A DNA stretch of 64,000 nucleotides. Origin: JADKCZ01 sp963786945 (GTDB taxonomy: Bacteria; Myxococcota; Myxococcia; Myxococcales; Anaeromyxobacteraceae). The translations under genes and the position numbers were made by a program. Below the pieces are notes generated by a model. It was not told the origin of the DNA. It saw only the letters and a program-made list of their open reading frames with translations, and did no database searches. Below, one piece after another: positions 34,765 through 44,497 of this stretch. The DNA lies in NCBI GenBank assembly GCA_963786945.1, contig CAWBAO010000006.1:310001-374000 (forward strand). Reading direction: 5' to 3'. Each line of letters starts with the position of its first letter. Positions within the stretch are counted from its first letter, which is position 1.

Positions 34765-37087
34765 GGTGGGCCAGCAGGAGCGGGGTCAGGAAGAGGTCGA
34801 CCACCACCGCCCCAGCCAGCGTGGCGCCGATGAGGGCGCCGAGGCGGGCCGGGCCGAGGAAGCCCGAGAGGAGGAGGAGCCCGAAGCCGGCCGAGACCGC
34901 CACGCCCGAGACCAGCATCGGCACGCCCACCTCGCCCACGGTGGCGAAGACCGCGGCCCGGTGCGCCTCCCGCGGCGGGAGCCCGCGGGCCGCGGCGTGG
35001 TGCTCCCGGAAGCGGGCCAGGAACTGGATGGTGTCGTCGTCGGCCACCACCAGGGTGATGGAGAAGGCCATCACCGTGACCGGCGAGAGCGGGATCCCGG
35101 CCGCGCCCATGAAGGCCAGCACCAGCAGCACCGGCGAGGCGTTGGGCACCAGGCCGACGAGGCCGAGCCGCCAGGAGCGGAGCGCCAGGCTCATGAGCAG
35201 GAGCGAGAGCAGCACGGCGCCGCCGAAGCTGGCGGCCAGGCCGCCCAGCAGCTGCGAGTTGACGTCCTCGAAGAGCCGGAGCTGGCCGGTGGCGGTGAGC
35301 CGGAGGCGCGGCCCGCCCGGCACGGCGTCCAGCGCCGCCTGCTCCCGCCCCACCCAGGCGTCGAGCGCCTCCATGATGGCGGCCGTCCGCTGCACGCCGA
35401 CGTCGCGGACGCGCCCCACCGCCGCCAGCGAGGCCCGGTCGGCCGAGAGGACCTCGCGCGTGGCGCGCCGGTCGCCGAGCGCCTCCAGCGCCTGGGCCGT
35501 CCCCTCGGGCGAGTCGGGCAGGCCACCCTCCCCGGCCTCCGCTCCCGCGGCGAGGGCGAAGGCGGGCCGGACGAAGTCGGCCAGCGAGTTGGCCTGGGCG
35601 ATCTCGGGGAAGGAGCGCAGGTAGGCGGCCGCCCGCTCCGCCACCCGGACCGCCGCCGGCGCCAGGGCGCCGTCCGGCGCCGCCGCCTCCACGTGGACCG
35701 CCACTGGCACCAGGCCGCCGGAGATGGCCTCGGCCCGGGCGATCTCCCGGGCCAGCGGCGAGCCGGGGCGCAGGTCGTCGAAGACGCGGTACTCGACCCG
35801 CACCCGGGTCGCCAGCAGCCCGGCCGCGAGCAGCACCAGCAGCGCGCCGGCCACCACCCGGCGCGGCCGCTCCACCCCCTGGCGCGCCATCCAGCCGGAG
35901 GCCGCCGCCGCCCAGGCCACCCCGCGGGGCGCCGGCCGGGGCGGCGGGGCGCGCCGCACCAGGGCGCGCAGCACCAGCGGGAGGACCAGCGCGTTGGCCA
36001 GCCAGGCGAGCGGCATGGCCAGCGCCATCACCACCGCCAGCTGGATGACCGCGGTCATGCGGACCGCCACCAGGGTGAGGAAGCCGGCCGCCAGCACCAG
36101 CTCGGTCACCAGGCAGGGGACCAGGGTCCGCCCCAGCGCCCCGGCCAGCGCCGCCCGAGGCTCCGCGCCGGCCCGCAGCTCCGCGAAGAACTCGGAGAGC
36201 ACGTGGACCGTGTCGCCGACCGAGACGATCACCACCACCACCGGCATGATCCCCATCAGCAGGCCGAGCGGCCAGCCCAGCAGCCCGAGCACCCCGTAGG
36301 TCCAGGCCAGCGAGGCCAGGATGGCCGCCAGCCCGGCCAGCGCCGCCGCCGCGCTGCGGAAGGCGAGCAGCAGGAGCAGCAGCACGGCCAGGACGGAGAG
36401 CGGCACGAGCCGCGAGACGTCCTCGTTGACGAGCGCGGCGATGCGGGCCCGCACCGCCGGCAGGCCGGAGAGGGTCAGGACCTGGCCGGGGTGCTGGTGG
36501 CGGTCCAGCGTCGCCTGGGCCGCGCGCACGAAGGCCTGCCGGCCGGCGTCGCTGCCGGCCGCCGCGGGCGCCAGGTCGGCCAGGATCGAGACGGCCCGGC
36601 CGTCCGGGGCGAAGAGGTTCCAGGCCAGCAGCCGATCGCCGCGCGCCCAGGCGGCGCGGCGCGCCAGCTCCTCGGCCGGGGCGCCGGGCGGGAGCACCCG
36701 CTCGCGCGAGGGGCCGAACCGGGTGGCGACGCCGCGCTCCACCGAGGCCGGCCCCAGCACCCGGGTGACCCCCGGCACCTCGCGCAGCGCCCCCTCCAGC
36801 GCCGCCAGCCGCGCCACGCCGGCGGGGGTGAAGAGGTCGTCGGCCTGCACCAGCACCACCGCGCGGGCGTCCTCGCCCGGGAAGGCCGCCTTGAAGCGGT
36901 CGTAGTCGGCGCGCTGGCGGTCCCAGACGGGGAAGAGCTGCTCCAGGGAGAAGTCGGGGCGGACGCGCGCCGCCGCGGCGCCGAGGACCACCGTGAGCGC
37001 CAGCGCCGCCGCCGCGAAGGGGGCCGGGCGCGCCACCAGGCGCGCCGCGAGGCGGGCCACCAGCCCCGGGGAGTCCACTCCACGCAT
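34724..37087 (-). CDS. RND superfamily (MMPL-type) exporter
   Basis: 787 residues, 12 helices in two repeats: one helix, a periplasmic domain of about 180 residues, five helices, then the same again. The conserved membrane segments VSVGDTVHVL (repeat 1) and VADDDTIQFL (repeat 2) carry the Asp residues of RND proton relays. Members move lipids or hydrophobic metabolites. ATG 37087 starts just before the first helix. Overlaps the 3' end of the decarboxylase gene by 41 bases and diverges from the GNAT-like gene by 34 bases. Confidence 0.85.
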   Translation of the reverse strand: MRGVDSPGLVARLAARLVARPAPFAAAALALTVVLGAAAARVRPDFSLEQLFPVWDRQRADYDRFKAAFPGEDARAVVLVQADDLFTPAGVARLAALEGALREVPGVTRVLGPASVERGVATRFGPSRERVLPPGAPAEELARRAAWARGDRLLAWNLFAPDGRAVSILADLAPAAAGSDAGRQAFVRAAQATLDRHQHPGQVLTLSGLPAVRARIAALVNEDVSRLVPLSVLAVLLLLLLAFRSAAAALAGLAAILASLAWTYGVLGLLGWPLGLLMGIMPVVVVIVSVGDTVHVLSEFFAELRAGAEPRAALAGALGRTLVPCLVTELVLAAGFLTLVAVRMTAVIQLAVVMALAMPLAWLANALVLPLVLRALVRRAPPPRPAPRGVAWAAAASGWMARQGVERPRRVVAGALLVLLAAGLLATRVRVEYRVFDDLRPGSPLAREIARAEAISGGLVPVAVHVEAAAPDGALAPAAVRVAERAAAYLRSFPEIAQANSLADFVRPAFALAAGAEAGEGGLPDSPEGTAQALEALGDRRATREVLSADRASLAAVGRVRDVGVQRTAAIMEALDAWVGREQAALDAVPGGPRLRLTATGQLRLFEDVNSQLLGGLAASFGGAVLLSLLLMSLALRSWRLGLVGLVPNASPVLLVLAFMGAAGIPLSPVTVMAFSITLVVADDDTIQFLARFREHHAAARGLPPREAHRAAVFATVGEVGVPMLVSGVAVSAGFGLLLLSGFLGPARLGALIGATLAGAVVVDLFLTPLLLAHLTPLGRAPPRPPA

Positions 37088-37121
37088 GGTCCGAGTATCA
37101 TCCCCTGCGGGGAGGGGCGTC

Positions 37122-38201
37122 ATGGAGGAAGTGCGGGTCACCCCGGCCGGGCCAGGCGACCTCGAGGCCTTCGTGGATCTCGGCCCGGCGCTGCGCGCCG
37201 GCGACGCCGACTACTCCACCCCCTTGCGCGCCTCGGCGCTGGCCGAGCTCCGGGCCGGCCCCGGCCCGGGCGGCGCCCTCCAGCCCTTCCTCGCCGTGCG
37301 CGGCACGGTGGCGGTGGGCCGGGTGGCGGCGCTCCTCCACCCGGCGCTGGAGGAGGTGCCCGGGCGGCCCCTCGGCCAGGTGGGCTACTACGAGTGCGCC
37401 GACGATCCGGCCGCCGCCGCGGCCCTCCTCGCGGCGGCCTGCGCCTGGCTGCGCGGTCGCGGCGCCGGGCGCGCCGTCGGCCCGATGAACGGCGGCGCCC
37501 ACCGGTCCTGCCTGCTCCTCACCGAGGGCTTCGGCACCGAGCCGCACCTCCTCGAGCCGCGCACGCCGCCCCGCTACCTGGCCCACTTCGAGGCGGCCGG
37601 GTTCGTCCCGGTCCACCGCTGGACGGCCCACGAGCCCTCCCGGGCGCAGCTCGAGGCGCTGGTGACGTCGCTGCGGCGCATCGCGCGGCGCGCGCCGGTC
37701 CGGGCGGCAGCGCTCGACGAGCGGGATCCCGCGGCGGTGCTGCCGCGCCTCCACCGCCTGCTCGACCGGGCCTGGGCCGGGTACCCGGGGTACGTCCCCT
37801 TCCCCTTCGAGGAGTTCGCCCGCACCTTCGGCGGCCTGCTCCTCCTGCTGCCGCCCGGCCACCTGCAGGTGGTGATGGACGGGGCCGGCCGCGACCTCGG
37901 CTTCGGCTACATGCTGCCCGACTGGTTCGCGCCGGTCCGGGCGCTGCGCGGCGATCCGGCCGGCTGGGGGCGCTGGCTCTCGGACCCGCCTCCGGACCGG
38001 GTGGTGCTCCACTCGGTGGCCGTGGTGCCGGAGGCCCGGCAGGGCGCGGCGGCGGCGGCGGTGGTGGTGGCGGGGTGCGAGGTGGCGCTCCAGGCCGGCT
38101 ACCGCCGGTTCCTGCTGGCGCGCACCCGCGAGGAGTTCCGCTCCCCGGTGCGGCGCCTCCCGGCCACGCGCCGCTACGCCCTCTGCGGCCGGGCGCTCTG
38201 A
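37122..38201 (+). CDS. GNAT-fold (N-acetyltransferase-like) protein
   Basis: 359 residues. The N-terminal half resembles a GNAT-like family known from GxVGPMNG (here GRAVGPMNGGAHRS near 128), preceded by AVRGTVAVGRVAALLHP and GYYECADDP. The C-terminal half has a second acetyltransferase-like part (VVMDGAGRDLGFGYMLPD, VLHSVAVVPEARQGAAAAAVV). Start ATG 37122 has GGAGGGG five bases upstream. Substrate unknown; divergent from an exporter and convergent with a PEP-synthase-like gene, it may belong to the same metabolite locus. Confidence 0.7.
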   Translation: MEEVRVTPAGPGDLEAFVDLGPALRAGDADYSTPLRASALAELRAGPGPGGALQPFLAVRGTVAVGRVAALLHPALEEVPGRPLGQVGYYECADDPAAAAALLAAACAWLRGRGAGRAVGPMNGGAHRSCLLLTEGFGTEPHLLEPRTPPRYLAHFEAAGFVPVHRWTAHEPSRAQLEALVTSLRRIARRAPVRAAALDERDPAAVLPRLHRLLDRAWAGYPGYVPFPFEEFARTFGGLLLLLPPGHLQVVMDGAGRDLGFGYMLPDWFAPVRALRGDPAGWGRWLSDPPPDRVVLHSVAVVPEARQGAAAAAVVVAGCEVALQAGYRRFLLARTREEFRSPVRRLPATRRYALCGRAL

Positions 38202-40831
38202 TCGGCCGGCGTCGTGCCGGCCGCCGCGCCGACCCGCCGGACCGTCCCCGCCGCGCCGTCCACCACCAGCGCCTCGCCGGTGGCGATGAGCCGCGTCGCG
38301 CCGGCCACGCCCACCACGGTGGGGAGGCCCAGCTCCCGCCCCACGATGGCGGTGTGCGACAGCGGGTTGCCGCGCTCCGCCACCAGCGCGGCCGCGCCGG
38401 CCATGAGGAAGATCCAGCCCGGGTCGGTGGTGGCCGCCACCAGCACCTCGCCGGGCCGCACCGTGGCGTCCGCCGGGGAGAGCACCACCCGCGCCGGCCC
38501 GCGGGCCACGCCCGGGCTGCAGCCGGCGCCACGCAGCACCTCGGCGCCGCCCGCCACCTCCACCAGCGCCTCCTCCGCCGGCCGGGCGATGGCGATGCCG
38601 TGGGTGACGGTGCGCGGCGCGGGGGCGCGCCGCTCGTAGCCGGCCCACTCGCGGCGGCGGAGCGCCACCAGGGCGCGCAGGTCGCGGGTCACGGCGTGGC
38701 CGCGCACGGCGCCGTCCACCTCCTCGACCGTGAGCCAGAGGAGATCGGCCGGGTCGTCGAGCAGGCCGGCGCGGGCCAGGTGGCGCCCCAGCGCCCGGTA
38801 GAGCCGCTTCGCCAGCCCGAAGCCGCGGGCCCGGGCCAGCCGCAGCGACTCGCGCCGCCGCACGCCGCGGCGCCAGTGGCCGGCGGCCCAGCCGAAGAGG
38901 GCCGCCCGCAGCGGGTGGCCGGCCAGCGCGCGCGCCACCGCCGCCTCCGCCTCGGCCCGGGCCTCGCCCCGGCCGGTCCCGAGCCGGTCGGGATCGACGC
39001 CGGCGGCCAGCGCGGTGCGGAGGGCCGCCACCAGCCCGCCCGGCGCCTCGGCGAGCGAGGGCGTCTCCAGCTTGAGCTCCTCCAGCGTCCGGTCGCCGTG
39101 GCGCGCCAGGTGCTCCCGGCAGGCCTCGAGGAAGCCGGCCGCCTCCGCCACGGAGGCCAGGGCGGCCCAGGCGTCGGCGTCGCTCCGCGGCGAGGCCAGC
39201 ACCTCGCGCACCGCCGGGACGGCCGCCGCCCGCCGCGCCAGGGCGGCCACCGAGCGGAGCGGCTCCAGGCTCTCCACCCCCTGGATCCCGATCAGCAGGG
39301 CGTCGCGGAGGGCCGGCGCGCCGGCGGCGTCGGCCGCGCCGAAACGGACCAGCAGCCGCTCCACCAGCGCGTGGAGCTGGAAGGTGAAGAAGTCGCTCAC
39401 CAGCGCCACCGCGTAGGGGCCGCTGAGCTGGTCGGAGAGCCGGTCGAGCGCGTCGAGCAGGGCGTGCGGGTCGAGCGCGTCGAGGTCGGCGGGGAGCCGG
39501 GCCCGCTCGGCCTCGAGCCGGGCCGTGAAGGCGGCCGCGTCGGCGTCGAGGCGCCGGAGCAGCCCGGCCAGCCGCAGCCAGGCGCGCCCCACCGTGGCGG
39601 CGCGGGAGAGCCGGGCCAGGCCGCGCACCGGCGGATCCGGCGCCACCCAGCGGCGCGGCAGGCCCAGCGCCTTCTCGAAGGCCGGCAGGGTCCAGCCGAA
39701 GCCGGGGAGCTGCCGGTAGAGCCGGTACCAGTTGAGGATGGCGTAGTGGATCCGGCCGTCCACCAGCGCCACCAGGTTGGCGTGCACCGCCCGCTCCCGC
39801 GCCAGCGTCGCCTCCCCGACGCCGAAGCGGCGCGAGGCCTCGCGCAGCGTCCGCTCGTAGGCCGGCCGCACGAAGGAGAAGGTGAGCGGCCGGGTGACGC
39901 CCGGGTAGCTCTCCACGATGTTGGCCGAGTCGAAGATGGTCTCGCGCCCGGCGGTGAAGGCGGTGACGGGCCGCGCCTGGAGCAGCTGGATCGCGCCGGC
40001 CCGGTCGATGGCCCACTCGAGGTCCTGGGGGGCCCCGGCGTCCGCGGCGATGCGCCGGCCCAGCGCCACCAGCCCCGCCACCTCGGCCGCCGAGAGCAGC
40101 GGGCCCGGGCCGGTGCGCGCGCGCACCGCGCCGGTCGCGAGGTCGGCGTGGATCACCTCGGCGTCGGCGGTGCCGGCCACCACCCCCTCACCGGTGCCCG
40201 GGGCGGCGGCGATGACCGCCTCGTCGCGGTCGCCGCTGGCCGGGTTGGCCGTGAAGAGGACGCCGGCCCGGTCGGCCTCCACCATGGCCTGGACCAGCAC
40301 CGCGGCGCGGGCCCCGGCCACCGGCCGCCCGCGCAGCCGGCGGTAGAGGAGCGCCCGGGCGCCGTGCGCCGAGGCCAGCACGTCGACCACCCGCGCCGCC
40401 ACGTCGGCCGGCGCCACGCCCAGGAAGGAGTCGAGCTGCCCGGCGAAGGAGTCCCGGGCGCCGTCCTCCTCCAGCGCCGAGGAGCGGACCGCGAGGAGCG
40501 CCGCGCCGCCGAGGTGGGTGCGGACGGCGTCGTCGAGCGCCGCCGCCACGCCCTCGGGCAACCCTTGCGCCCGCAGCGCCGCGCCGATGCGGGCCGCGGC
40601 GGCCTCGAAGGGGGCGCGAGTCGGCGGGGCCTCGTCGAGGCCGGCCAGCGCCTCGTCGAGCACGGGCCGGAGCCGGGCGGCGAGCGCGTCGCCCACCTCG
40701 ACGGGTACGGCCAGCCAGCGCGGCACCGGCAGCCCCTGGCGCGCCAGCGCGGCCAGGCGGGCCCCCTTGCCACCCACCTCGGCCGGGCTCGCCGCCTCGA
40801 CGTCGCGGAGGATGCGCACGGCGGCGATCAT
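38174..40831 (-). CDS. PEP-synthase/rifampicin-phosphotransferase-like protein 1
   Basis: 885 residues. N-terminal ATP-grasp (PPDK_N) domain: EVGGKGARLAALARQGLPVP near 18, LAVRSSALEEDGA near 115 and FAGQLDSFLGV, LLQARPVTAFT near 300. The C-terminal swivelling domain has the phosphorylated His in GNPLSHTAIVGRELGLP near 845. There is no PEP-binding TIM barrel; instead about 450 helical residues lie between, as in rifampicin phosphotransferases, which move the beta-phosphate of ATP to a small molecule. It is divergent from the UbiA gene by about 40 bases and is a paralogue of the gene at 41866. Confidence 0.85.
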   Translation of the reverse strand: MIAAVRILRDVEAASPAEVGGKGARLAALARQGLPVPRWLAVPVEVGDALAARLRPVLDEALAGLDEAPPTRAPFEAAAARIGAALRAQGLPEGVAAALDDAVRTHLGGAALLAVRSSALEEDGARDSFAGQLDSFLGVAPADVAARVVDVLASAHGARALLYRRLRGRPVAGARAAVLVQAMVEADRAGVLFTANPASGDRDEAVIAAAPGTGEGVVAGTADAEVIHADLATGAVRARTGPGPLLSAAEVAGLVALGRRIAADAGAPQDLEWAIDRAGAIQLLQARPVTAFTAGRETIFDSANIVESYPGVTRPLTFSFVRPAYERTLREASRRFGVGEATLARERAVHANLVALVDGRIHYAILNWYRLYRQLPGFGWTLPAFEKALGLPRRWVAPDPPVRGLARLSRAATVGRAWLRLAGLLRRLDADAAAFTARLEAERARLPADLDALDPHALLDALDRLSDQLSGPYAVALVSDFFTFQLHALVERLLVRFGAADAAGAPALRDALLIGIQGVESLEPLRSVAALARRAAAVPAVREVLASPRSDADAWAALASVAEAAGFLEACREHLARHGDRTLEELKLETPSLAEAPGGLVAALRTALAAGVDPDRLGTGRGEARAEAEAAVARALAGHPLRAALFGWAAGHWRRGVRRRESLRLARARGFGLAKRLYRALGRHLARAGLLDDPADLLWLTVEEVDGAVRGHAVTRDLRALVALRRREWAGYERRAPAPRTVTHGIAIARPAEEALVEVAGGAEVLRGAGCSPGVARGPARVVLSPADATVRPGEVLVAATTDPGWIFLMAGAAALVAERGNPLSHTAIVGRELGLPTVVGVAGATRLIATGEALVVDGAAGTVRRVGAAAGTTPADQSARPQRA

Positions 40832-40870
40832 AGCCCGCCCGGGCTCGCTCCACGGTGGGTAGAATGGCCC

Positions 40871-41869
40871 GTGCCCGCCGCCCCGCCGGCCCCCGCCCCC
40901 GCCCCGCCACGCCCGCCCGGGCCGGCCCGCGGCGGCGCGGGGCGCGTGGCCGGCTGGCTCGCCCGCCGCTTCGGTCCCGTCGAGCTCGCGGCCGCGCTCC
41001 TCCTCGCGCTGGCGGCCGAGGCCGGCGCCGCCGCGCTGGCCCACCCGGGCCCGCTGCCGGCCTCCTGGCGGGCGGCGGCCGCCGCCGCGGCCTGCGCGCT
41101 CCTCGCCCTCTACCTGCGGCTCAGCGACGACCTGAAGGACTGGGAGGCCGACCGGCGCCTCGCCTCCGAGGGCGACGCCCGCTTCACCTCGCGGCCGCAG
41201 GTGCTGGGCGCGGTCGCGCCCGCCGACCTTCGGCGGGCCCGCCTGCTGGTCTCGCTGGCCTGCCTCGCCCTGCTCTCGGTCCAGCCCCCGGCCGCCGCGC
41301 TCCTCGGCGGCCTGGCCTGCGCCGGCGCCTGGCTCTCGGCCCGCTGGTTCTTCTGGCCGGCCATGGCCAATCACCTGCTGATCGCCTTCGCCACCCACAA
41401 CCCCCTCGGCCTCCTCGCGGTCGGCTTCGCCGCAGCGGCCGGGAGCGAGGCCGCCGGCGCCTCGCCGTGGGCGCCGGTCACGCTCGCCCTGGCCCTGGGC
41501 CTCTACCTCCCCGTGGCCGCCTGGGAGATCTCCCGCAAGGTCCGCGCGCCCGCCGAGGAGACCAGCTACCGGACCTGGTCGAGCCTGCTGGGCTGGCGCG
41601 CCGCGGCGATCCTCCCGGCCGGGCTGGCCGCGGTCTCGGCGGCGCTCCTCGCCCACGTGGCGCGGCGGGCGGCGCTGCCGGGCTGGTACGGGCCGCTGCT
41701 GGCGGTGGCGCTTCTCGCCCCGTCCCTGGCGGCGCTGGCCTTTCTGCGCGCCCCGACGCCGGCCGGCGCCGCGCGCCTGCGCCCGGCCGTCGAGGCCTAC
41801 GCGCTGGCCGCCTCGCTCGGCCTGCTCACCGCCGCGCTAAGGGCCCGCGGGCTCGGGGCCGGGCCATGA
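40871..41869 (+). CDS. UbiA-superfamily prenyltransferase-like membrane protein
   Basis: 332 residues, eight to nine helices after a Pro/Ala-rich cytoplasmic tail. The Asp-rich motif is RLSDDLKDWEADRR near 80 and the second conserved loop is WEISRKVRAPAEETSY near 218; these fit a UbiA branch in which the second Asp motif is replaced by an E-x2-RK pattern. It would transfer a prenyl or related group to an acceptor in the membrane. Start GTG 40871 chosen as the first codon in frame after the divergent promoter. The stop overlaps the next start by four bases. Confidence 0.75.
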   Translation: MPAAPPAPAPAPPRPPGPARGGAGRVAGWLARRFGPVELAAALLLALAAEAGAAALAHPGPLPASWRAAAAAAACALLALYLRLSDDLKDWEADRRLASEGDARFTSRPQVLGAVAPADLRRARLLVSLACLALLSVQPPAAALLGGLACAGAWLSARWFFWPAMANHLLIAFATHNPLGLLAVGFAAAAGSEAAGASPWAPVTLALALGLYLPVAAWEISRKVRAPAEETSYRTWSSLLGWRAAAILPAGLAAVSAALLAHVARRAALPGWYGPLLAVALLAPSLAALAFLRAPTPAGAARLRPAVEAYALAASLGLLTAALRARGLGAGP

Positions 41870-44430
41870 GCCTGGTCCCGGCGGCCGCGCCGCTGGTCCT
41901 GCCGCTGGCCGAGGCGGCCGAGGCGCCGCTCGCCCTGGTGGGTGGGAAGGCGCGCGGCCTGGGCCAGCTCCTCGCCGGCGGCTTCCCGGTCCCGGAGGGC
42001 GTGGTGGTCACCGCGCCGGCCTGCCAGGCGCTGCTCGCCGCGGCTGGCCTCGCGGAGGCGCGTGAGGCGCTGGCTCGCCGCCTCGGGGCGCCGGCCCTGC
42101 CCGACGAGGCCTCCTGGCTGGCCGGCTGCCGGGACCGCCTGGCCACCGCCGGGGTCCCGGCGGAGGTGGCGGCCGCGCTCCGGACCGCGGCCGGAGCGCT
42201 CCTCGACGGCGGGCCGCTGGTGGTCCGCTCCTCCGGCTCGCTGGAGGACCTGCCCGGGGCCAGCTTCGCCGGCCAGTACGAGTCGGTGCTGGGCGTCCGG
42301 GGCGAGGCGGCGGCGCGGGCGGCGCTGTGCCGCTGCGTGGCCTCGCTCTTCACCCCGCGGCTGGCCGCCTACCTGCGGGCCCATGGGGCCGCCACCGCCG
42401 TGCCCGCCATGGCGGTGGTGGTGCAGCGGCAGGTCGCAGCCGAGGCCGCCGGCGTCCTCTTCACGGTGGACCCCACCACCGGCCGCGAGGACCACGCCGT
42501 CATCGAGGCGGTGCACGGGCTGGCCGACGCCCTGGTCTCGGGCGCCGCGCCGGCCGACTGGTTCGTGGTGGACGTTCCGGCCGGGATCATCCGGGAACGC
42601 CGCCCGGGCGCGGTGCCGCACCCGGAGCGGACCGGGCCGAGCCTCGACGACGCGGCCGTGCTCGAGCTGGCGGCGCTCGGCGCCGCGGTGCAGGAGCAGC
42701 TCGGGCTGCCGGTGGACATCGAGTGGACGCGCGCCGCCGGCCGCTTCGAGCTGGTGCAGGCCCGTCCCATCACCAGCCTGCACTTCGCCGAGGAGCTGGG
42801 GGAGTGGACCACCGCCGACTTCCGCGACGGCGGCGTCTCCGCGGACGTCTGCCTGCCGCTCATGTGGTCGCTCTACGAGGCCGCCTTCCAGGCCTCCATG
42901 CCGCGCTACCTCGGCGCCATCGGCCTCATCGCGCGCAGCCACCGGGCCACCTGGTCGAGGATGTTCTTCGGCCGGCCCTACTGGAACCTGGGAGAGTCCC
43001 GCGCCGCGGTGCAGCGGCTCCCCGGCTTCGTGGAGCGGAACTTCGACCACGACCTGGGGATCGAGCCCTCCTACCAGGGGCCGGGGCGGGTCACGCCGAC
43101 CACGGTGCGCACCGTGCTGCCCGCCCTCGCCATCCTGGTGAGGCTGCACCTGGAGTACCGGCGCCGGCGCCGCGCCAACGCCCGCCTCCTGGCCGACTTC
43201 CCGGCGCGCGCCGCCCCGCTCGACCTCCCCCCCGCAGCGCTCCGGGCGCTGGACGCCGCGGCGCTGGCGGCCGGCTGGAGCCAGCTCCTGGCGCTCCACC
43301 TCGACGTCGAGACCGCCTACTTCGAGACCATCTACAACACCTCCAACGCCAGGCTCGACTTCAAGGTGGCCTTCAACAGGGCGGCGGCCCGCGCCGTGCC
43401 GCCGCTCGACGATCCGGCGCTGGTGGGCGGCCTGCAGGACCTCTCCCACGTGCGGACGCTGGTGGACCTGCACCGGACGCTCGGGGCGCTGCGCCGCTCC
43501 GGGGCGCCGCTCGACGACGACACGGTGGCCGCCTTCGCGGCGCGCTGGCCCCACCGCAGCCGCCGGGAGCTGGAGCTGCGCACGCCGCGCTGGCCCGAGG
43601 ACCTCGCCTTCGTCCGGGCCTTCATGGAGCGGGCGCTGGAGGCCTGGCGCGAGGAGGACGACCCGGAGCGGGTGGCGGCGGCGCAGCACGCGGCCGCGGT
43701 GGCCGAGCGGGAGCGGGCGCTGGCCGGGCTGCGCAGCCCGCTGGCCCGCGCCACCTTCCGCTCGCGGCTGCGCCGCCTGCGCGCCTTCGCCTGGGAGCGG
43801 GAGGAGATGCGCGACCGCTCCAGCCGGGTCTACGCGCTGGTGCGCCGCTGGGCGCTCGAGGCCGGACGGCGCCTCGCCGCCGCCGGCGCGCTGGCCGACC
43901 CGGAGGACGTCTTCGTGCTGCGGCGCGAGGAGGTCTCGGCGACGCTGGAGGGACGGCTGGCCGGCGGCGCGCTGCGGGACCGGGTCCGCGCCGGCTGGCG
44001 CGGCGCCCGCTCCTTCCGCAACTTCCAGAACCCCAACGAGATCGGCGCCACCCACGCCCTCGCGGCCGGCGCCCCCCCTCCGAGCGGCGCCGTGCTGCAC
44101 GGCGCCGGCTGCTCGCACGGCCGGGCGCGCGGTCCGGCCCGGGTGGTGCGGCGCATCGAGGAGGCGGGGCGGCTCCGCCCGGGCGACGTGCTGGTGGCCC
44201 ACTTCACCGACCCCGGCTGGACCACCTTCTTCCCCCGCCTCGGGGCGGTGGTGACCGAGACCGGCGGCCTGCTCTCCCACGCCGCGGTCATCGCCCGCGA
44301 GTGCGCCATCCCGGCGGTGCTGGCCGTCCCCAACGCCACCCGGGCCATCCCCGACGGCGCCCTGGTGGAGGTGGACGGCGCCGCCGGGACGGTGACGCTG
44401 GTGGAGCCGCCAGCGGGCGAGCGAGCGTGA
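41866..44430 (+). CDS. PEP-synthase/rifampicin-phosphotransferase-like protein 2
   Basis: 854 residues with the same three-part plan as its paralogue: ATP-grasp (ALVGGKARGLGQLLAGGFPVP near 25, VVRSSGSLEDLPGASFAGQYES near 125 as key Arg/Gly/Gln positions, VQARPITSLH near 305), a long helical middle and the His domain (TETGGLLSHAAVIARECAIP near 805). It lacks a PEP barrel. ATP-driven phosphorylation of a small organic substrate is the family role. Translationally coupled to the UbiA gene, so the two may act one after the other. Confidence 0.85.
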   Translation: MSLVPAAAPLVLPLAEAAEAPLALVGGKARGLGQLLAGGFPVPEGVVVTAPACQALLAAAGLAEAREALARRLGAPALPDEASWLAGCRDRLATAGVPAEVAAALRTAAGALLDGGPLVVRSSGSLEDLPGASFAGQYESVLGVRGEAAARAALCRCVASLFTPRLAAYLRAHGAATAVPAMAVVVQRQVAAEAAGVLFTVDPTTGREDHAVIEAVHGLADALVSGAAPADWFVVDVPAGIIRERRPGAVPHPERTGPSLDDAAVLELAALGAAVQEQLGLPVDIEWTRAAGRFELVQARPITSLHFAEELGEWTTADFRDGGVSADVCLPLMWSLYEAAFQASMPRYLGAIGLIARSHRATWSRMFFGRPYWNLGESRAAVQRLPGFVERNFDHDLGIEPSYQGPGRVTPTTVRTVLPALAILVRLHLEYRRRRRANARLLADFPARAAPLDLPPAALRALDAAALAAGWSQLLALHLDVETAYFETIYNTSNARLDFKVAFNRAAARAVPPLDDPALVGGLQDLSHVRTLVDLHRTLGALRRSGAPLDDDTVAAFAARWPHRSRRELELRTPRWPEDLAFVRAFMERALEAWREEDDPERVAAAQHAAAVAERERALAGLRSPLARATFRSRLRRLRAFAWEREEMRDRSSRVYALVRRWALEAGRRLAAAGALADPEDVFVLRREEVSATLEGRLAGGALRDRVRAGWRGARSFRNFQNPNEIGATHALAAGAPPPSGAVLHGAGCSHGRARGPARVVRRIEEAGRLRPGDVLVAHFTDPGWTTFFPRLGAVVTETGGLLSHAAVIARECAIPAVLAVPNATRAIPDGALVEVDGAAGTVTLVEPPAGERA

Positions 44431-44497
44431 CGGCCATCCGGGGTGCGCCAGCCTGCCCGGTGGTCTCCCCGGGGCGGCTGGGATAAGGGTGGACGCG

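Noticed and set aside
34424..40870. The long open plus-strand frame upstream of the UbiA-like gene (an antisense giant protein)
   Set aside because: Only the last 332 codons resemble a protein; the rest is the complement of the exporter and PEP-synthase-like genes or a shifted frame of the decarboxylase and GNAT-like genes.
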